Source: UPXZ01 sp047973025 (GTDB lineage: Bacteria > Bacteroidota > Bacteroidia > Bacteroidales > Paludibacteraceae). From it: 13,102 nucleotides of DNA. Below are positions 1 to 7,864 of this stretch, one piece after another (within the stretch, counting starts at the first letter, position 1; every line of letters begins with the position of its first letter). The stretch covers positions 1-13,102 of the forward strand of contig JBKEBE010000104.1 in NCBI GenBank assembly GCA_047973025.1, written 5' to 3'. Position numbers and translations under genes: made by a program. The notes beneath the pieces are model-generated. The model did not search any database and was not told the origin of the DNA. It worked only from the letters and a program-made list of their open reading frames with translations.

Positions 1-1
1 G

Positions 2-1918
2 ATAAAAACAGCTGTCGTCTTGCCTGATGAGAGCTTACTTGTCTCTCTACTTCATTCCCTACCGGAACATATTGAAAAAATAAACGTTACCATGGGGTTT
101 CCGCTCAAAGCAACGCCCGCATCTGGATTGATGGATCATATTTTCGAGTTGCATCGCCGGATGAATTCCAAAGAACAGTTTTATTACCTTACCGTTTCTA
201 ACATCCTTAATCATCAGTATATCAATATGCTATGTGGGGACGAAGTGCGACGAATCTCCGAGCAAATCGTCAAAACCAACGCAATGTATATCGCTAAGGA
301 GATGTTTCTGGAGAGTGAATTGCTGAGTTTGATTTTCAGAGCGTCGAAAAAACCAAAACAGTTTGTGGAATATTTGCTTGACGTACTCAATCGATTGAAT
401 ATGGCGTGGCAACAATTAGCCGATGGGCAAAACAAATACCGGTTGGAATGTGATTATCTGTACGAGTATTATACAGCTATCAATCGGATGAATGATGTGA
501 TGCAAACGACCGGTAATGAATTGGAAATGAGTTTGGACACGTTGATACGACTTATCAGGCAATTAATTGGCGGAATTTCTATCCCGTTTCAAGGGGAACC
601 GTTGGACGGCTTACAAGTGATGGGAGCACTCGAAACTCGCGGGCTTGATTTTGAGAATCTGATTATCTGTTCATTCAACGAGGGGATATATCCAAAGAAA
701 AATTCATCAGTCAGTTTCATCCCATATAATCTGCGACGCGCATTTGAACTGCCGACAGCTGATTGTCAGGATGCTACATCGGCTTACAATTTCTATCGGT
801 TGATTCAGCGGACTAAACGGCTTTTTTTTCTCTACGATAGCCGAACTGAAGGTATGCAGACCGGGGAGGTAAGCCGTTATGTGCATCAGTTGAATTATCT
901 TTACGAAGTAAATTTTAAGAAAATCAATATAGCTTACAACGTAAGTATTCTCTCTGAAAGAGACATTCAAATTCGAAAAACACCGAAAATTCTGGAACAA
1001 CTTCACGCGTTTCTGACAGAAGATGAAAATGCACGTTCACTATCAGCGAGCTCAATCAACACTTACATACACTGTCCGCTTCAATTCTATTTTTCTTCCA
1101 TAGAAATGATGACAGAGCCTGAAGAAGTACAGGAAAAAGTAGAATCTGCCATGTTTGGCACCTTGCTGCATTTCGTTATGGAACATTTATACAAACCGTT
1201 CGAAGGGAAGATGGTGCAAAGACACCATTTGGAAAATTTACGGAAAAATAGTTTGTTGATCGACAAAGCGATACTGAACGCGTTCGCGGTTAAATTTTTC
1301 AACAAGGAAGCAAATGCCGCGATTGATTTTGAATTGCAAGGAAACAATTTGTTGATAGCAAGGGTTTTGCGTAAGTTTATTCTTGAGATAATTCGTAAAG
1401 ATGAAGATCGCGCTCCTTTTCAATACATCGAATCCGAAAAAAGAATAGTACTTCGTTATCCGATTTATGGAGCTTCTGAGTATGTAAATCTCAAAGGACT
1501 GATCGATCGGGTCGATGAAAAAGAAGGCATTATCCGTATCCTTGACTATAAATCCGGGCAAGATAAACTCGAGTTTAACTCGCTTGATGAAGTATTTGAG
1601 CGAAACATGAAAGAACGCCCGAAAGCGGTACTTCAAACTTTTCTTTACAGCCTGTTGTATATTCGCGAAACGCGTGTCATGTCGATTTCTCCGGAAATAC
1701 TCAAAGTCAGGGATTTATTTAAACGAGAATTTAACACCCAAATTACCGATAAGGGGAAAAAACGATTTGTAGAAAATTTTTACGACTATAAAACAGAATT
1801 TGAAGATAGATTAACGGACGTATTGGAAGAGATTTTTAACCCCGAAATTCCATTTGTGCAATGCGACAATGTGGCATTATGCGAATACTGTTCTTTCAAA
1901 ACCATTTGTAAACGATAA
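2..1918 (+). CDS. AddB-like PD-(D/E)XK nuclease/helicase, 3' part (5' end outside window)
   Basis: C-terminal two thirds of a large double-strand-break-processing protein of the AddB/RecB-nuclease type. The frame is open from base 2 without a stop, so the gene starts upstream; the TTG at 20 is internal. Near 605-700 a helicase-like segment (GLQVMGALETRGLDFEN, then NEGIYP) matches the UvrD-type C-terminal motif of this family. The nuclease domain follows: GLIDRVD near 1498-1520 and LDYKSG at 1541-1558 supply the metal-binding D...DxK residues. Four cysteines fit the AddB iron-sulfur staple: one at 1073-1075 (HCPLQFYF) and a terminal CxxC-x5-C at 1880-1909. In the family the protein pairs with a UvrD/AddA-like helicase in recombinational repair; here the partner would lie upstream, off the window. 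It is followed after 15 bases by the CYTH gene on the same strand. Family assignment is firm; the exact subunit name is inferred. Confidence 0.9.
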   Translation: MKTAVVLPDESLLVSLLHSLPEHIEKINVTMGFPLKATPASGLMDHIFELHRRMNSKEQFYYLTVSNILNHQYINMLCGDEVRRISEQIVKTNAMYIAKEMFLESELLSLIFRASKKPKQFVEYLLDVLNRLNMAWQQLADGQNKYRLECDYLYEYYTAINRMNDVMQTTGNELEMSLDTLIRLIRQLIGGISIPFQGEPLDGLQVMGALETRGLDFENLIICSFNEGIYPKKNSSVSFIPYNLRRAFELPTADCQDATSAYNFYRLIQRTKRLFFLYDSRTEGMQTGEVSRYVHQLNYLYEVNFKKINIAYNVSILSERDIQIRKTPKILEQLHAFLTEDENARSLSASSINTYIHCPLQFYFSSIEMMTEPEEVQEKVESAMFGTLLHFVMEHLYKPFEGKMVQRHHLENLRKNSLLIDKAILNAFAVKFFNKEANAAIDFELQGNNLLIARVLRKFILEIIRKDEDRAPFQYIESEKRIVLRYPIYGASEYVNLKGLIDRVDEKEGIIRILDYKSGQDKLEFNSLDEVFERNMKERPKAVLQTFLYSLLYIRETRVMSISPEILKVRDLFKREFNTQITDKGKKRFVENFYDYKTEFEDRLTDVLEEIFNPEIPFVQCDNVALCEYCSFKTICKR

Positions 1919-1933
1919 TTATCACGCTGTAAA

Positions 1934-2401
1934 ATGAATCATATCGAAATAGAACGAAAATTTTTAGTGAAAGGCGATTTCATGCCTTTTGTATCCAACC
2001 GATTTACCATCAAACAAGGCTATATCCTTGCTTCATCCGAAAAGACGGTTCGTATTCGTGTCAAAGACAGGCAGGGATTTATAACCATCAAGGGCGAAGC
2101 GAACGAGAATGGTTTTAGCCGTTTCGAGTGGGAACAAGAAATTATGCTCGATGATGCCGAGCGACTCTTAGAACTTTGCGATGACTTCGTGATAGACAAA
2201 ACGCGTTATGAAGTAATTTTTGAAGGAAAAAAATTCGAAGTGGATGTCTTTCATGGTTTACACGACGGCTTGATACTGGCGGAACTTGAGTTGCAATCCG
2301 AAAACGAGCCTTACGTAGCACCGAGTTGGCTTGGCAAAGAAGTTACAGGCGATGTAAGATACTACAACGCGTGGCTGTCCAAAAACGCTGCCATCAAATA
2401 A
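1934..2401 (+). CDS. CYTH domain protein (triphosphate tunnel metalloenzyme)
   Basis: A 155-residue single-domain CYTH protein. The signature ExExK is EIERK at residues 5-9. Further tunnel-lining charged residues follow in the expected order: RIRV (40-43), TIKG (51-54), EWEQEI (65-70), KTRY (89-92), FEVDVF (101-106), LAELEL (115-120) and a closing WLGKEVTGD. Members of this family of about 155 residues hydrolyse inorganic triphosphate or related organic triphosphates with Mg2+ or Mn2+. The substrate cannot be told from sequence. The ATG lies 15 bases after the nuclease stop with no clear Shine-Dalgarno, so it is probably co-transcribed with that gene. Its last codons overlap the 3' end of convergent murB by 8 bases. 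Confidence 0.9.
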   Translation: MNHIEIERKFLVKGDFMPFVSNRFTIKQGYILASSEKTVRIRVKDRQGFITIKGEANENGFSRFEWEQEIMLDDAERLLELCDDFVIDKTRYEVIFEGKKFEVDVFHGLHDGLILAELELQSENEPYVAPSWLGKEVTGDVRYYNAWLSKNAAIK

Positions 2402-3404
2402 AATTCACTTCAGGTTCAATGTCAATTCCAAATTTCTTTTTTACCGTAATTTGTACTAAAGATGCTACGTCCGCGACATTTTTGCCTGACGCACCTCCCA
2501 AATTTACGATGACAAGTGCTTGTTTATCGTAGATGGCTACTTTTTCAAATTGTTTCCCCTTCAAATCGCAATGTTCAATTAACCAACCGGCGGGAATCTT
2601 TACTTTTGTATCGGAAACGGGATAGTGCGGCATTTCGGGGTAGGATAGGAGCTGTTTTTCGTAAAACGATTTGGATAGTATCGGATTCATGAAAAAACTG
2701 CCGGCATTTCCTAATTTTTTCGGATCGGGTAGTTTACGCGCTCGTATTTCGATAACCGTTCTTCGAATATTCTGTAAATTTATTTCTCCTTTATTTAACA
2801 CAGCTTCTTTCAAATGTGCATAACCAAGGGTGTAGGAAGCTACTTTCTTCAAGCGAAAACAAACGTTTGTAATAACAATTTTACCTTTCAACTGCTCTTT
2901 GAAAATACTTTTCCGGTAGCCGTATTTGCACTGTTCGTTCGTGAAGTTGTGTATTTTTCGGGTATCAATATCAATAAATTCCACGCTCTCGATCCTATCC
3001 TTCACTTCCACGCCGTAAGCACCAATATTTTGAACTGCCGAAGCACCCACTTCCCCCGGTATAAGAGACAGATTTTCAATCCCGTAATAATCTCTCGCTA
3101 CGCAATATTCCACCAAATAATCCCAATTGACACCCGAGCCTACTCTGAGCAGTATCGAAAACATATCTTCATCTACAATTTCAATCGTTTTGATCCGCGA
3201 ATGCAAAATAATTCCATCAAAATCGTCTAAAAAAAGCAAGTTGCTTCCTCCTCCTATCTGCAACAGCCGGTTGTTGCTAACTTCTTCAGATTGAAGCAAC
3301 TCATTCAGTTCTTCTACCGATTCGTATTCGGCAAAATATTTTGTTTTTACGTCAATCCCAAATGTATTGAACTTTTGCAGCGAAATATTTCTTTTTATCT
3401 TCAT
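2394..3404 (-). CDS. murB: UDP-N-acetylmuramate dehydrogenase MurB (type I)
   Basis: Cytoplasmic FAD enzyme that reduces UDP-GlcNAc-enolpyruvate to UDP-MurNAc with NADPH, the second committed step of peptidoglycan precursor synthesis. It has 336 residues, close to the E. coli enzyme. FAD-binding motifs are NTFGID (13-18) and IGGGSNLLF (50-58), then PGEVGASAVQNIGAYG (116-131). The active-site region shows YGYRKSIF with Arg164, GNAGSFF with the proton-donor Ser236, and a C-terminal EPEV carrying the conserved Glu. The YGYR-containing insertion marks it as the E. coli-like type I form. Start is ATG at 3404. It lies 78 bases downstream of miaA on the same strand without a promoter I can recognise in between, so it is probably read from the miaA promoter. 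All key residues are present. Confidence 0.97.
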   Translation of the reverse strand: MKIKRNISLQKFNTFGIDVKTKYFAEYESVEELNELLQSEEVSNNRLLQIGGGSNLLFLDDFDGIILHSRIKTIEIVDEDMFSILLRVGSGVNWDYLVEYCVARDYYGIENLSLIPGEVGASAVQNIGAYGVEVKDRIESVEFIDIDTRKIHNFTNEQCKYGYRKSIFKEQLKGKIVITNVCFRLKKVASYTLGYAHLKEAVLNKGEINLQNIRRTVIEIRARKLPDPKKLGNAGSFFMNPILSKSFYEKQLLSYPEMPHYPVSDTKVKIPAGWLIEHCDLKGKQFEKVAIYDKQALVIVNLGGASGKNVADVASLVQITVKKKFGIDIEPEVNFI

Positions 3405-3482
3405 CGGACTTTAAGTTGTTTTTTATTCTCGAAGACTGTATGACTGCCAGTCTGCAACCAAGGGCATACGCCATCAATTATC

Positions 3483-4394
3483 TCATACGATTGACAATAT
3501 AAATTGCAGAATGGTTTCTTCCTCATCGGGGTAAAACCAATGAATGTCTTTATCCCGATTGAACCAAGTAAGTTGACGTTTGGCATAGCGACGCGTATCC
3601 TGTTTGATAAGATTGATGGCGAAATTCATGTCGTAGTTGCCGTCCCAATGCTTGAAAAGTTCTTTATATCCGACCGTATTGAGGGTGTTAAGGTGCTTGT
3701 AGTCATAAAATTTTCGGGCTTCTTCTATTAGTCCGTCTTCTACCATCTTATCGACTCGACGGTTGATGCGATTGTACAGCTCCGCTCTCGGTCGGTTTAA
3801 TCCAATCTTCAGGATATTAAAATCGCGTTCTTTTTTCACTCCGGTTCGTGCGTCGGAGTAAGGTTCGCCGGTCATGCTACAGATTTCAAGCGCGTGCAGT
3901 ATTCGCTTCGGATTTTTCAAATCAACTTCTTCATAGTGTTTCGGATCTAATTTTTTTAACTCATTTTGAATATATTCCAATCCGTTTTCGTTGTATATTT
4001 TTTGCCAGTAAGCCCGAATATCGGAATCTACAGCCGGAATATCGTCAAAGCCTTGACAAACCGCGTCAATGTACATCATTGAACCACCTACCAGAAGCAC
4101 CTGCTTGTTTTGGAGAAACAATTGGTTCAATACGTGTAAAGCATCTACTTCGTATTGACCGGCGCTATAAACATCAAAGATAGAATGGGTGCCGATAAAA
4201 TAATGCTTAACACGGGTCAATTCTTCTGTCGAGGGAGCTGCTGTGCCAATCTTAAGCTCGCTGTAAAACTGCCGCGAATCGGATGAAACAATCGGACAAT
4301 GCAAACTTTCAGCCAGACGTAGGCTGATATTTGTTTTTCCGACTCCGGTAGGTCCCAATAGGACGATGAGTGTATTTTCTTTTGTTAAATCCAT
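3483..4394 (-). CDS. miaA: tRNA dimethylallyltransferase MiaA
   Basis: Transfers a dimethylallyl group to N6 of A37 in tRNAs that read codons starting with U, the first step toward ms2i6A. The chosen start (ATG at 4394) gives 303 residues and places the P-loop GPTGVGKT at residues 14-21, as usual for the family. DSRQFY (39-44) carries the conserved Asp; KIGTA, then GGSMMYIDA and the C-terminal YAKRQLTWFNRD complete the MiaA signature. An in-frame ATG at 4460 would add 22 basic, cysteine-containing residues that the family does not normally have. It cannot be excluded, because the likely promoter (near 4532-4561) lies upstream of both. murB follows 78 bases downstream in the same direction. 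Nothing suggests inactivation. Confidence 0.95.
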   Translation of the reverse strand: MDLTKENTLIVLLGPTGVGKTNISLRLAESLHCPIVSSDSRQFYSELKIGTAAPSTEELTRVKHYFIGTHSIFDVYSAGQYEVDALHVLNQLFLQNKQVLLVGGSMMYIDAVCQGFDDIPAVDSDIRAYWQKIYNENGLEYIQNELKKLDPKHYEEVDLKNPKRILHALEICSMTGEPYSDARTGVKKERDFNILKIGLNRPRAELYNRINRRVDKMVEDGLIEEARKFYDYKHLNTLNTVGYKELFKHWDGNYDMNFAINLIKQDTRRYAKRQLTWFNRDKDIHWFYPDEEETILQFILSIV

Positions 4395-4531
4395 CGGTAA
4401 TGTCGATAAGCAGTAGCTGTTGAAAGTTGTTTTTTTGCAAAAACGATACCGTTTACGCAACTACAAATTTTCAATTAATCCGAAATTGTTTATACACAAT
4501 TTTGGGCGTAAGCATTTGTTGTTTGGATTTT

Positions 4532-4561
4532 CAAAAGTACTCATTTTTTTAGTATCCCAAA
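4532..4561 (-). promoter_or_regulatory. Probable promoter for miaA-murB
   Basis: Read on the minus strand, 4539-4532 is TACTTTTG, an exact match to the Bacteroidetes -7 consensus TAnnTTTG. A TTTG at 4561-4558 lies 18 bases upstream as the -33 element. The transcript would have a leader of roughly 130 bases before the preferred miaA start, or about 65 before the alternative start at 4460. Confidence 0.55.
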
Positions 4562-5188
4562 TCAAGACGCGGGAAAAGGTGCAATATAGCAGGAAATAAG
4601 GTGGAAAAATAAAGCGAAAAATGTTATTCAATTCGTTGGTATTTAGTGTATCTGTGTAAAAATCATGGAATACTTCGATTTAAAGCTAAGACTTGCATAG
4701 AAGATTGCAGAGTTGCGAGTAAATGCAGAATAACTTTTTCATAGTCAAAAACAAATAGTCGAGAAAACAGAATATCTTTCCCACAAGAAAACTGATTTTG
4801 AACAAATTAAAAGGAGAAAACTTAAAATGGAGCAGAATTACGTTATTTCAAGCATATAACCTTTGGTAAGAAATCAAAACGGCTATTCTCTTTGCACTTC
4901 ACAATTATCACTAAATTTCAACGTGCTTGAGGAGCATTTGAATACAAAAGATCCGAAACCGATAACTTGCTGAAAATAAGAATTGTGTAAAGTAAACAAT
5001 GGATATTCTGAAAAAATAATGGAGGGGGAAGATGTAAAGGTGTCCGGAGTTTAGAGAATGATTTCCGGATTATTTATGCGGACTTTGCCGAATACATGGA
5101 AGTTGTAAACTTAATTTCGTTCGTTTTCACAAAATCGAAAAAAGTCAACATTTTTCTAAAAAAAAATCAACGAATTTTCTCAAAACTA
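4562..5188. other. AT-rich intergenic stretch without a recognisable gene
   Basis: About 630 bases between the miaA promoter and the histone-like gene promoter. All frames are interrupted by frequent stops, and I recognise no protein family, tRNA or rRNA. Two small items stand out. A good ribosome-binding-like AAAGGAG at about 4810-4816 precedes ATG 4828, but that frame closes after ten codons (MEQNYVISSI). A second frame, open from about 5018 to 5205 with no good start, is of unknown meaning. The stretch may be a decayed gene, a long untranslated leader or an unannotated small RNA; the sequence alone does not decide. Confidence 0.4.
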
Positions 5189-5218
5189 TTGCAGGGACGA
5201 TAAAAGATTGTATTTTTG
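5189..5218 (+). promoter_or_regulatory. Promoter of the histone-like gene
   Basis: TATTTTTG at 5211-5218 fits the Bacteroidetes -7 consensus TAnnTTTG. TTG at 5189-5191 lies 19 bases upstream as the -33 element. The start codon is 45 bases downstream, giving a short AT-rich leader. Confidence 0.65.
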
Positions 5219-5263
5219 TCAAAAAATTATTTTTTTAATATACATCTTTAATTAAAACAATTT

Positions 5264-5437
5264 ATGAAACAATTAGTTGACAAAATCAATCAAGAAATTG
5301 CTGTTTTTGTAGAAAATGCAGCTCAACAAGTAGAAAAAGGTAACAAAGCAGCCGGCGCACGCGCCCGCAAAGCTTCTTTGGATCTGGAAAAATCGTTGAA
5401 AGAATTTCGTAAAGAATCCATTGCTGCTTCAAAATAA
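5264..5437 (+). CDS. Small histone H1-like (Hc1-type) DNA-binding protein
   Basis: A 57-residue basic protein starting MKQLVDKINQEI. It has a predicted helical N-terminal half rich in Glu, Gln and Lys, then a lysine/arginine/alanine-rich middle (KGNKAAGARARKASLD) and another charged helix ending KEFRKESIAASK. Length, composition and sequence match the Hc1-like histone family common in Bacteroidota; I infer nucleoid binding, since the specific role of these small members is not established. It has its own promoter (5189-5218) and is followed by a hairpin with a T-run (5485-5522), so it is a single-gene transcription unit. The upstream AATTAAAACAATTT has no Shine-Dalgarno, typical of highly expressed Bacteroidetes genes. 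No cysteine, membrane segment or signal peptide is present. Confidence 0.88.
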   Translation: MKQLVDKINQEIAVFVENAAQQVEKGNKAAGARARKASLDLEKSLKEFRKESIAASK

Positions 5438-5484
5438 GCCGGCAATTGCTTTTACGAGCCCTTATTCAGGGTGCTAAACGTAAA

Positions 5485-5522
5485 GAGGCTGACTCAATAC
5501 ATTTTGGGTTGCCTTTTTTTTT
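5485..5522 (+). terminator. Rho-independent terminator after the histone-like gene
   Basis: AGGC (5486-5489) pairs with GCCT (5511-5514). CTCAA pairs inside it with TTGGG through two G-T wobbles and a small internal loop, and a run of eight T follows directly. It lies about 50 bases after the stop codon. Confidence 0.6.
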
Positions 5523-5622
5523 GTTCTATTTAGTTATCTATTTTGTTGTAAAAATTCTCATCCTAAAAATAGGTATTCTACAATACAAATCGAATTCATG
5601 GACGAATTTGGTTTCACAACAT

Positions 5623-5656
5623 AAAAAAAGCCATCCCTTTCGGGACAGCTTTTTTT
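5623..5656. terminator. Bidirectional terminator between the histone-like gene and rpoD
   Basis: A fully symmetrical hairpin: AAAAAAAGC (5623-5631) pairs with GCTTTTTTT (5648-5656), and TCCC pairs with GGGA above a CA/CA internal loop, closing on TTTC. The flanking A and T runs make it work as an intrinsic terminator in both directions. It begins 22 bases past the rpoD stop and also backs up the terminator of the histone-like gene. Confidence 0.88.
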
Positions 5657-5677
5657 ATGAAAATCCGGCTAATAAAT

Positions 5678-6538
5678 TTAGCCTAAATAGGTTTTTAATA
5701 ATTTGCTTTTAGAGCTGGAACGCAATCTTCTAATTGCTTTCTCTTTGATCTGACGAACGCGTTCGCGTGTAAGTCCGAATTCATCGCCAATTTCTTCCAA
5801 AGTCATTTCAGGAACGCCTATTCCGAAGAATTTTTTCACAATTTCGTGTTCTCTTTCGCTCAAAGTAGATAACGCACGATCAATTTCTTTGGATAGGGAC
5901 TCGTTGATTAGAACCCTGTCGGCATTAGGCGAATCATCATTAACCATTACGTCGAGCAGACTATTGTCTTCTCCTTCTACAAAAGGAGCATCTACCGATA
6001 TGTGTCTGCCGGATACTTTCATCGTATCCGCAATTTTATCGACCGGTATATCCAGTTCTTCAGCCAATTCTTCGGCAGAAGGACGACGCTCGTTTTCTTG
6101 CTCAAATTTGGAGAACGCCTTGTTAATTTTATTTAGCGAACCGACTTGATTGAGTGGTAGTCGAACTATGCGGGATTGCTCTGCCAATGCTTGCAAAATA
6201 GACTGGCGTATCCACCATACAGCATACGAAATGAATTTGAAACCACGTGTTTCATCAAATTTTTCGGCGGCTTTAATCAATCCTAAATTACCTTCGTTAA
6301 TCAAATCCGGGAGGCTTAGCCCCTGATTCTGATACTGTTTTGCTACCGAAACTACAAATCGCAAATTAGCACGGGTCAGTTTTTCCAATGCCAGACGGTC
6401 ACCGTTTTTGATGCGTTGAGCGAGTTCTACTTCTTCTTCGACCGTAATAAGATCTTCGCGACCTATTTCTTGTAAGTACTTGTCAAGGGAAGCACTCTCT
6501 CGATTGGTGATTGATTTTGTAATCTTTATTTGTCTCAT
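5678..6538 (-). CDS. rpoD: Primary RNA polymerase sigma factor RpoD (Bacteroidetes type)
   Basis: The principal (sigma-70 family) sigma factor of the cell, which guides RNA polymerase to housekeeping promoters. It has 286 residues, the short Bacteroidetes form lacking the long region 1.1 and non-conserved insert of E. coli RpoD. Region 1.2 is at about 16-48 (SLDKYLQEIGRE). Region 2 follows, with LRFVVSVAKQYQ, DLINEGNLGLIKAAEKFD and the -10-recognition helix with ETRGFKFISYAVWWIRQSI near 96-114. Region 3 (RRPSAEELAEELD) comes next, and region 4.2 closes with MTLEEIGDEFGLTRERVRQI (245-264) and a basic tail. In this phylum it reads the TAnnTTTG promoters, several of which occur in this window, including its own. 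It is flanked by a bidirectional terminator downstream and its promoter upstream. Confidence 0.97.
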   Translation of the reverse strand: MRQIKITKSITNRESASLDKYLQEIGREDLITVEEEVELAQRIKNGDRLALEKLTRANLRFVVSVAKQYQNQGLSLPDLINEGNLGLIKAAEKFDETRGFKFISYAVWWIRQSILQALAEQSRIVRLPLNQVGSLNKINKAFSKFEQENERRPSAEELAEELDIPVDKIADTMKVSGRHISVDAPFVEGEDNSLLDVMVNDDSPNADRVLINESLSKEIDRALSTLSEREHEIVKKFFGIGVPEMTLEEIGDEFGLTRERVRQIKEKAIRRLRSSSKSKLLKTYLG

Positions 6539-6564
6539 AAATAAGTATGGAAAATTTTAGCCTG

Positions 6565-6596
6565 CAAAGGTACCGATTTTCTTGTTCTAATTCAAA
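6565..6596 (-). promoter_or_regulatory. Promoter of rpoD
   Basis: On the minus strand 6572-6565 reads TACCTTTG, an exact TAnnTTTG -7 element. TTTG at 6596-6593 lies 20 bases upstream as the -33 element. The leader to the ATG at 6538 would be about 20 bases. This is one of the clearest Bacteroidetes-type promoters in the window. Confidence 0.75.
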
Positions 6597-6765
6597 TAAT
6601 TTAGGTCAAAACAACGCAAAAAACAAAAAACGAGCCTAAAAAAAGACCGTTTTCTTTTTGAATTCTACTTACAATAACGTTATCTTATATGATTTTGTTT
6701 TCTTTTGAATTAAATATTCTCTACTTTTTCTCGATTTTTGCACTGACGGTATAGGGTTAAATCAT

Positions 6766-6773
6766 TACTTTTG
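6766..6773 (+). promoter_or_regulatory. Possible -7 promoter element for the zinc-ribbon gene
   Basis: TACTTTTG matches TAnnTTTG about 110 bases upstream of the zinc-ribbon gene. The nearest TTTG (6737-6740) is 25 bases away, further than usual, so only the -7 part is convincing. The rest of 6597-6882 is AT-rich, with nothing else I can identify. Confidence 0.35.
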
Positions 6774-6882
6774 CATTTCATAATGTCTCATCCATACCAC
6801 AAGGTTTGCAAATGTTTTTTTCAGAGAAAAAAAAATCGCAATAGGGTACGGTTATCGATATTTCAGATTCTAAAGATCAAGT

Positions 6883-7314
6883 ATGCTGAAGAAGGAGCTA
6901 AATAAAGCATTCGTTTCAAGTTTATGTCAGGACGCAGACCGAGTTCTCCAATTCCTCGCGGACATTAAATGGAGAGAAGGATATGTCTGTAAAAAATGTG
7001 GTCATACTAATTTTTGCAGCGGTAAAACAACTGCTGCCAGACGTTGTACCAGATGCAAAAAAGAAGAGTCGGCATCTGCTCATACTATTTTTCATAATTG
7101 CAAGTTTCCCATAAACAAAGCATTCGAAATTGTGTATCGGATATGTCTCGAAGAAAAACAAGTAACAACAGCGAATCTCTCTGCTGAATTTGGTTTGAAT
7201 CCGGTGACCTGCTGGAAATTTAGAAAGAAAATAACCAATTGTATTAAGAAACAGCAAGGTAAAAATAGAGATGAAATCGATATCGTAGATTTACTTTTAG
7301 GCAATGTAAGGTAG
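6883..7314 (+). CDS. Standalone zinc-ribbon protein related to IS1595/ISXO2 transposase N-termini
   Basis: A 143-residue protein with a zinc ribbon of two pairs, CKKC (36-39) and CTRC (55-58), the second in the segment RRCTRCKKEESASAHTIFHN. A predicted helix-turn-helix follows (about 82-118, QVTTANLSAEFGLNPVTC). This layout is the N-terminal DNA-binding half of IS1595/ISXO2-type transposases. The DDE/DDN catalytic domain is absent: the gene stops after NVR and nothing downstream resembles it. I see no terminal inverted repeats around it. Similar short, well-conserved proteins occur in Bacteroidetes genomes, so it may be an intact, domesticated DNA-binding protein rather than a broken transposase; that is inference. 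It sits 344 bases from divergent rpoD and converges on the ClbS-like gene. Confidence 0.72.
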   Translation: MLKKELNKAFVSSLCQDADRVLQFLADIKWREGYVCKKCGHTNFCSGKTTAARRCTRCKKEESASAHTIFHNCKFPINKAFEIVYRICLEEKQVTTANLSAEFGLNPVTCWKFRKKITNCIKKQQGKNRDEIDIVDLLLGNVR

Positions 7315-7343
7315 CCTAAAGTGAAAAAAATGATTTCGCAGAT

Positions 7344-7859
7344 TCAAGTTGCTACGGAGTTTGTCTTCCGATGTCGTTTTAGTTTCTTTATCGCCCAGTC
7401 ATAGTGGCTCGAGGTGGCTGAAACACAATAGCTTCCTAAACTGGTTGTACCTGTCCAAGGAAAGTGTTTTTTTGTGAAAAATTCTTCGTCGGTAAAAGTG
7501 TCAATTAACTCCATCACATCGCGATGGCTTTTTTGGACTAAATCAACCGATTGGGCTAATGAAGTAGATTGATGTTTTTTCCAAAATTCTACGTTCATCT
7601 GTGGATAGGTTTTCCAGTTGTAGGGTTGGGGCAGAAAACTTGACGCACTACCACTTTGATTCTTGTGAATCCAATCAAGCAACAGTAGGTGCCATTCGTA
7701 CAAGTGTACCAGTACATCCCGAACATTTTTATCGCGGTCTTCAAATGAGAAAGAACTTTCCTGCTCCTCTTTGCTCAACAAATTAATCAGTAAAAATAAT
7801 TTGTTGAAGTTAACCTTACTGCTTTGCATAAGTTGCTGCTTGGTAGTTGCCCTGGACAT
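7344..7859 (-). CDS. ClbS/DfsB family four-helix bundle protein
   Basis: A 171-residue protein matching the ClbS/DfsB (formerly DUF1706) family along its length. It starts SRATTKQQL, carries SFEDRDKNVRDVLVHLYEWH (38-57), the mid segment WKTYPQMNVEFW (82-93), and the hallmark FPWTGTTSLGSY (133-144) followed by SATSSHYDWA. The founding member ClbS protects colibactin producers by hydrolysing the toxin's cyclopropane; DfsB is a relative. Most genomic relatives have no toxin nearby, and their substrate is unknown. No colibactin-like synthesis genes are visible here. It is the second gene of a tight unit, 5 bases after the Gfo/Idh/MocA oxidoreductase. No signal peptide, so cytoplasmic. Confidence 0.92.
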   Translation of the reverse strand: MSRATTKQQLMQSSKVNFNKLFLLINLLSKEEQESSFSFEDRDKNVRDVLVHLYEWHLLLLDWIHKNQSGSASSFLPQPYNWKTYPQMNVEFWKKHQSTSLAQSVDLVQKSHRDVMELIDTFTDEEFFTKKHFPWTGTTSLGSYCVSATSSHYDWAIKKLKRHRKTNSVAT

Positions 7860-7864
7860 TATTT

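Noticed and set aside
1238..1636. Minus-strand open frame of 132 codons
   Set aside because: Antisense shadow of the AddB-like nuclease region.
2814..3230. Plus-strand open frame of 138 codons
   Set aside because: It lies wholly antisense to murB, which has every expected motif; the peptide resembles nothing.
4395..4460. Extended miaA N-terminus from the ATG at 4460
   Set aside because: The extra 22 residues are basic and Cys-containing and do not fit MiaA N-termini; ATG 4394 puts the P-loop at the usual position. Kept only as an alternative.
5040..5070. TCCGGA...TCCGGA pair as a hairpin
   Set aside because: TCCGGA is itself a palindrome, so the repeat gives only a short, weak stem with no T-run.
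5446..5712. Plus-strand open frame of 88 codons between the histone-like gene and rpoD
   Set aside because: It spans two terminator hairpins and runs into rpoD antisense; no start signal or family resemblance.
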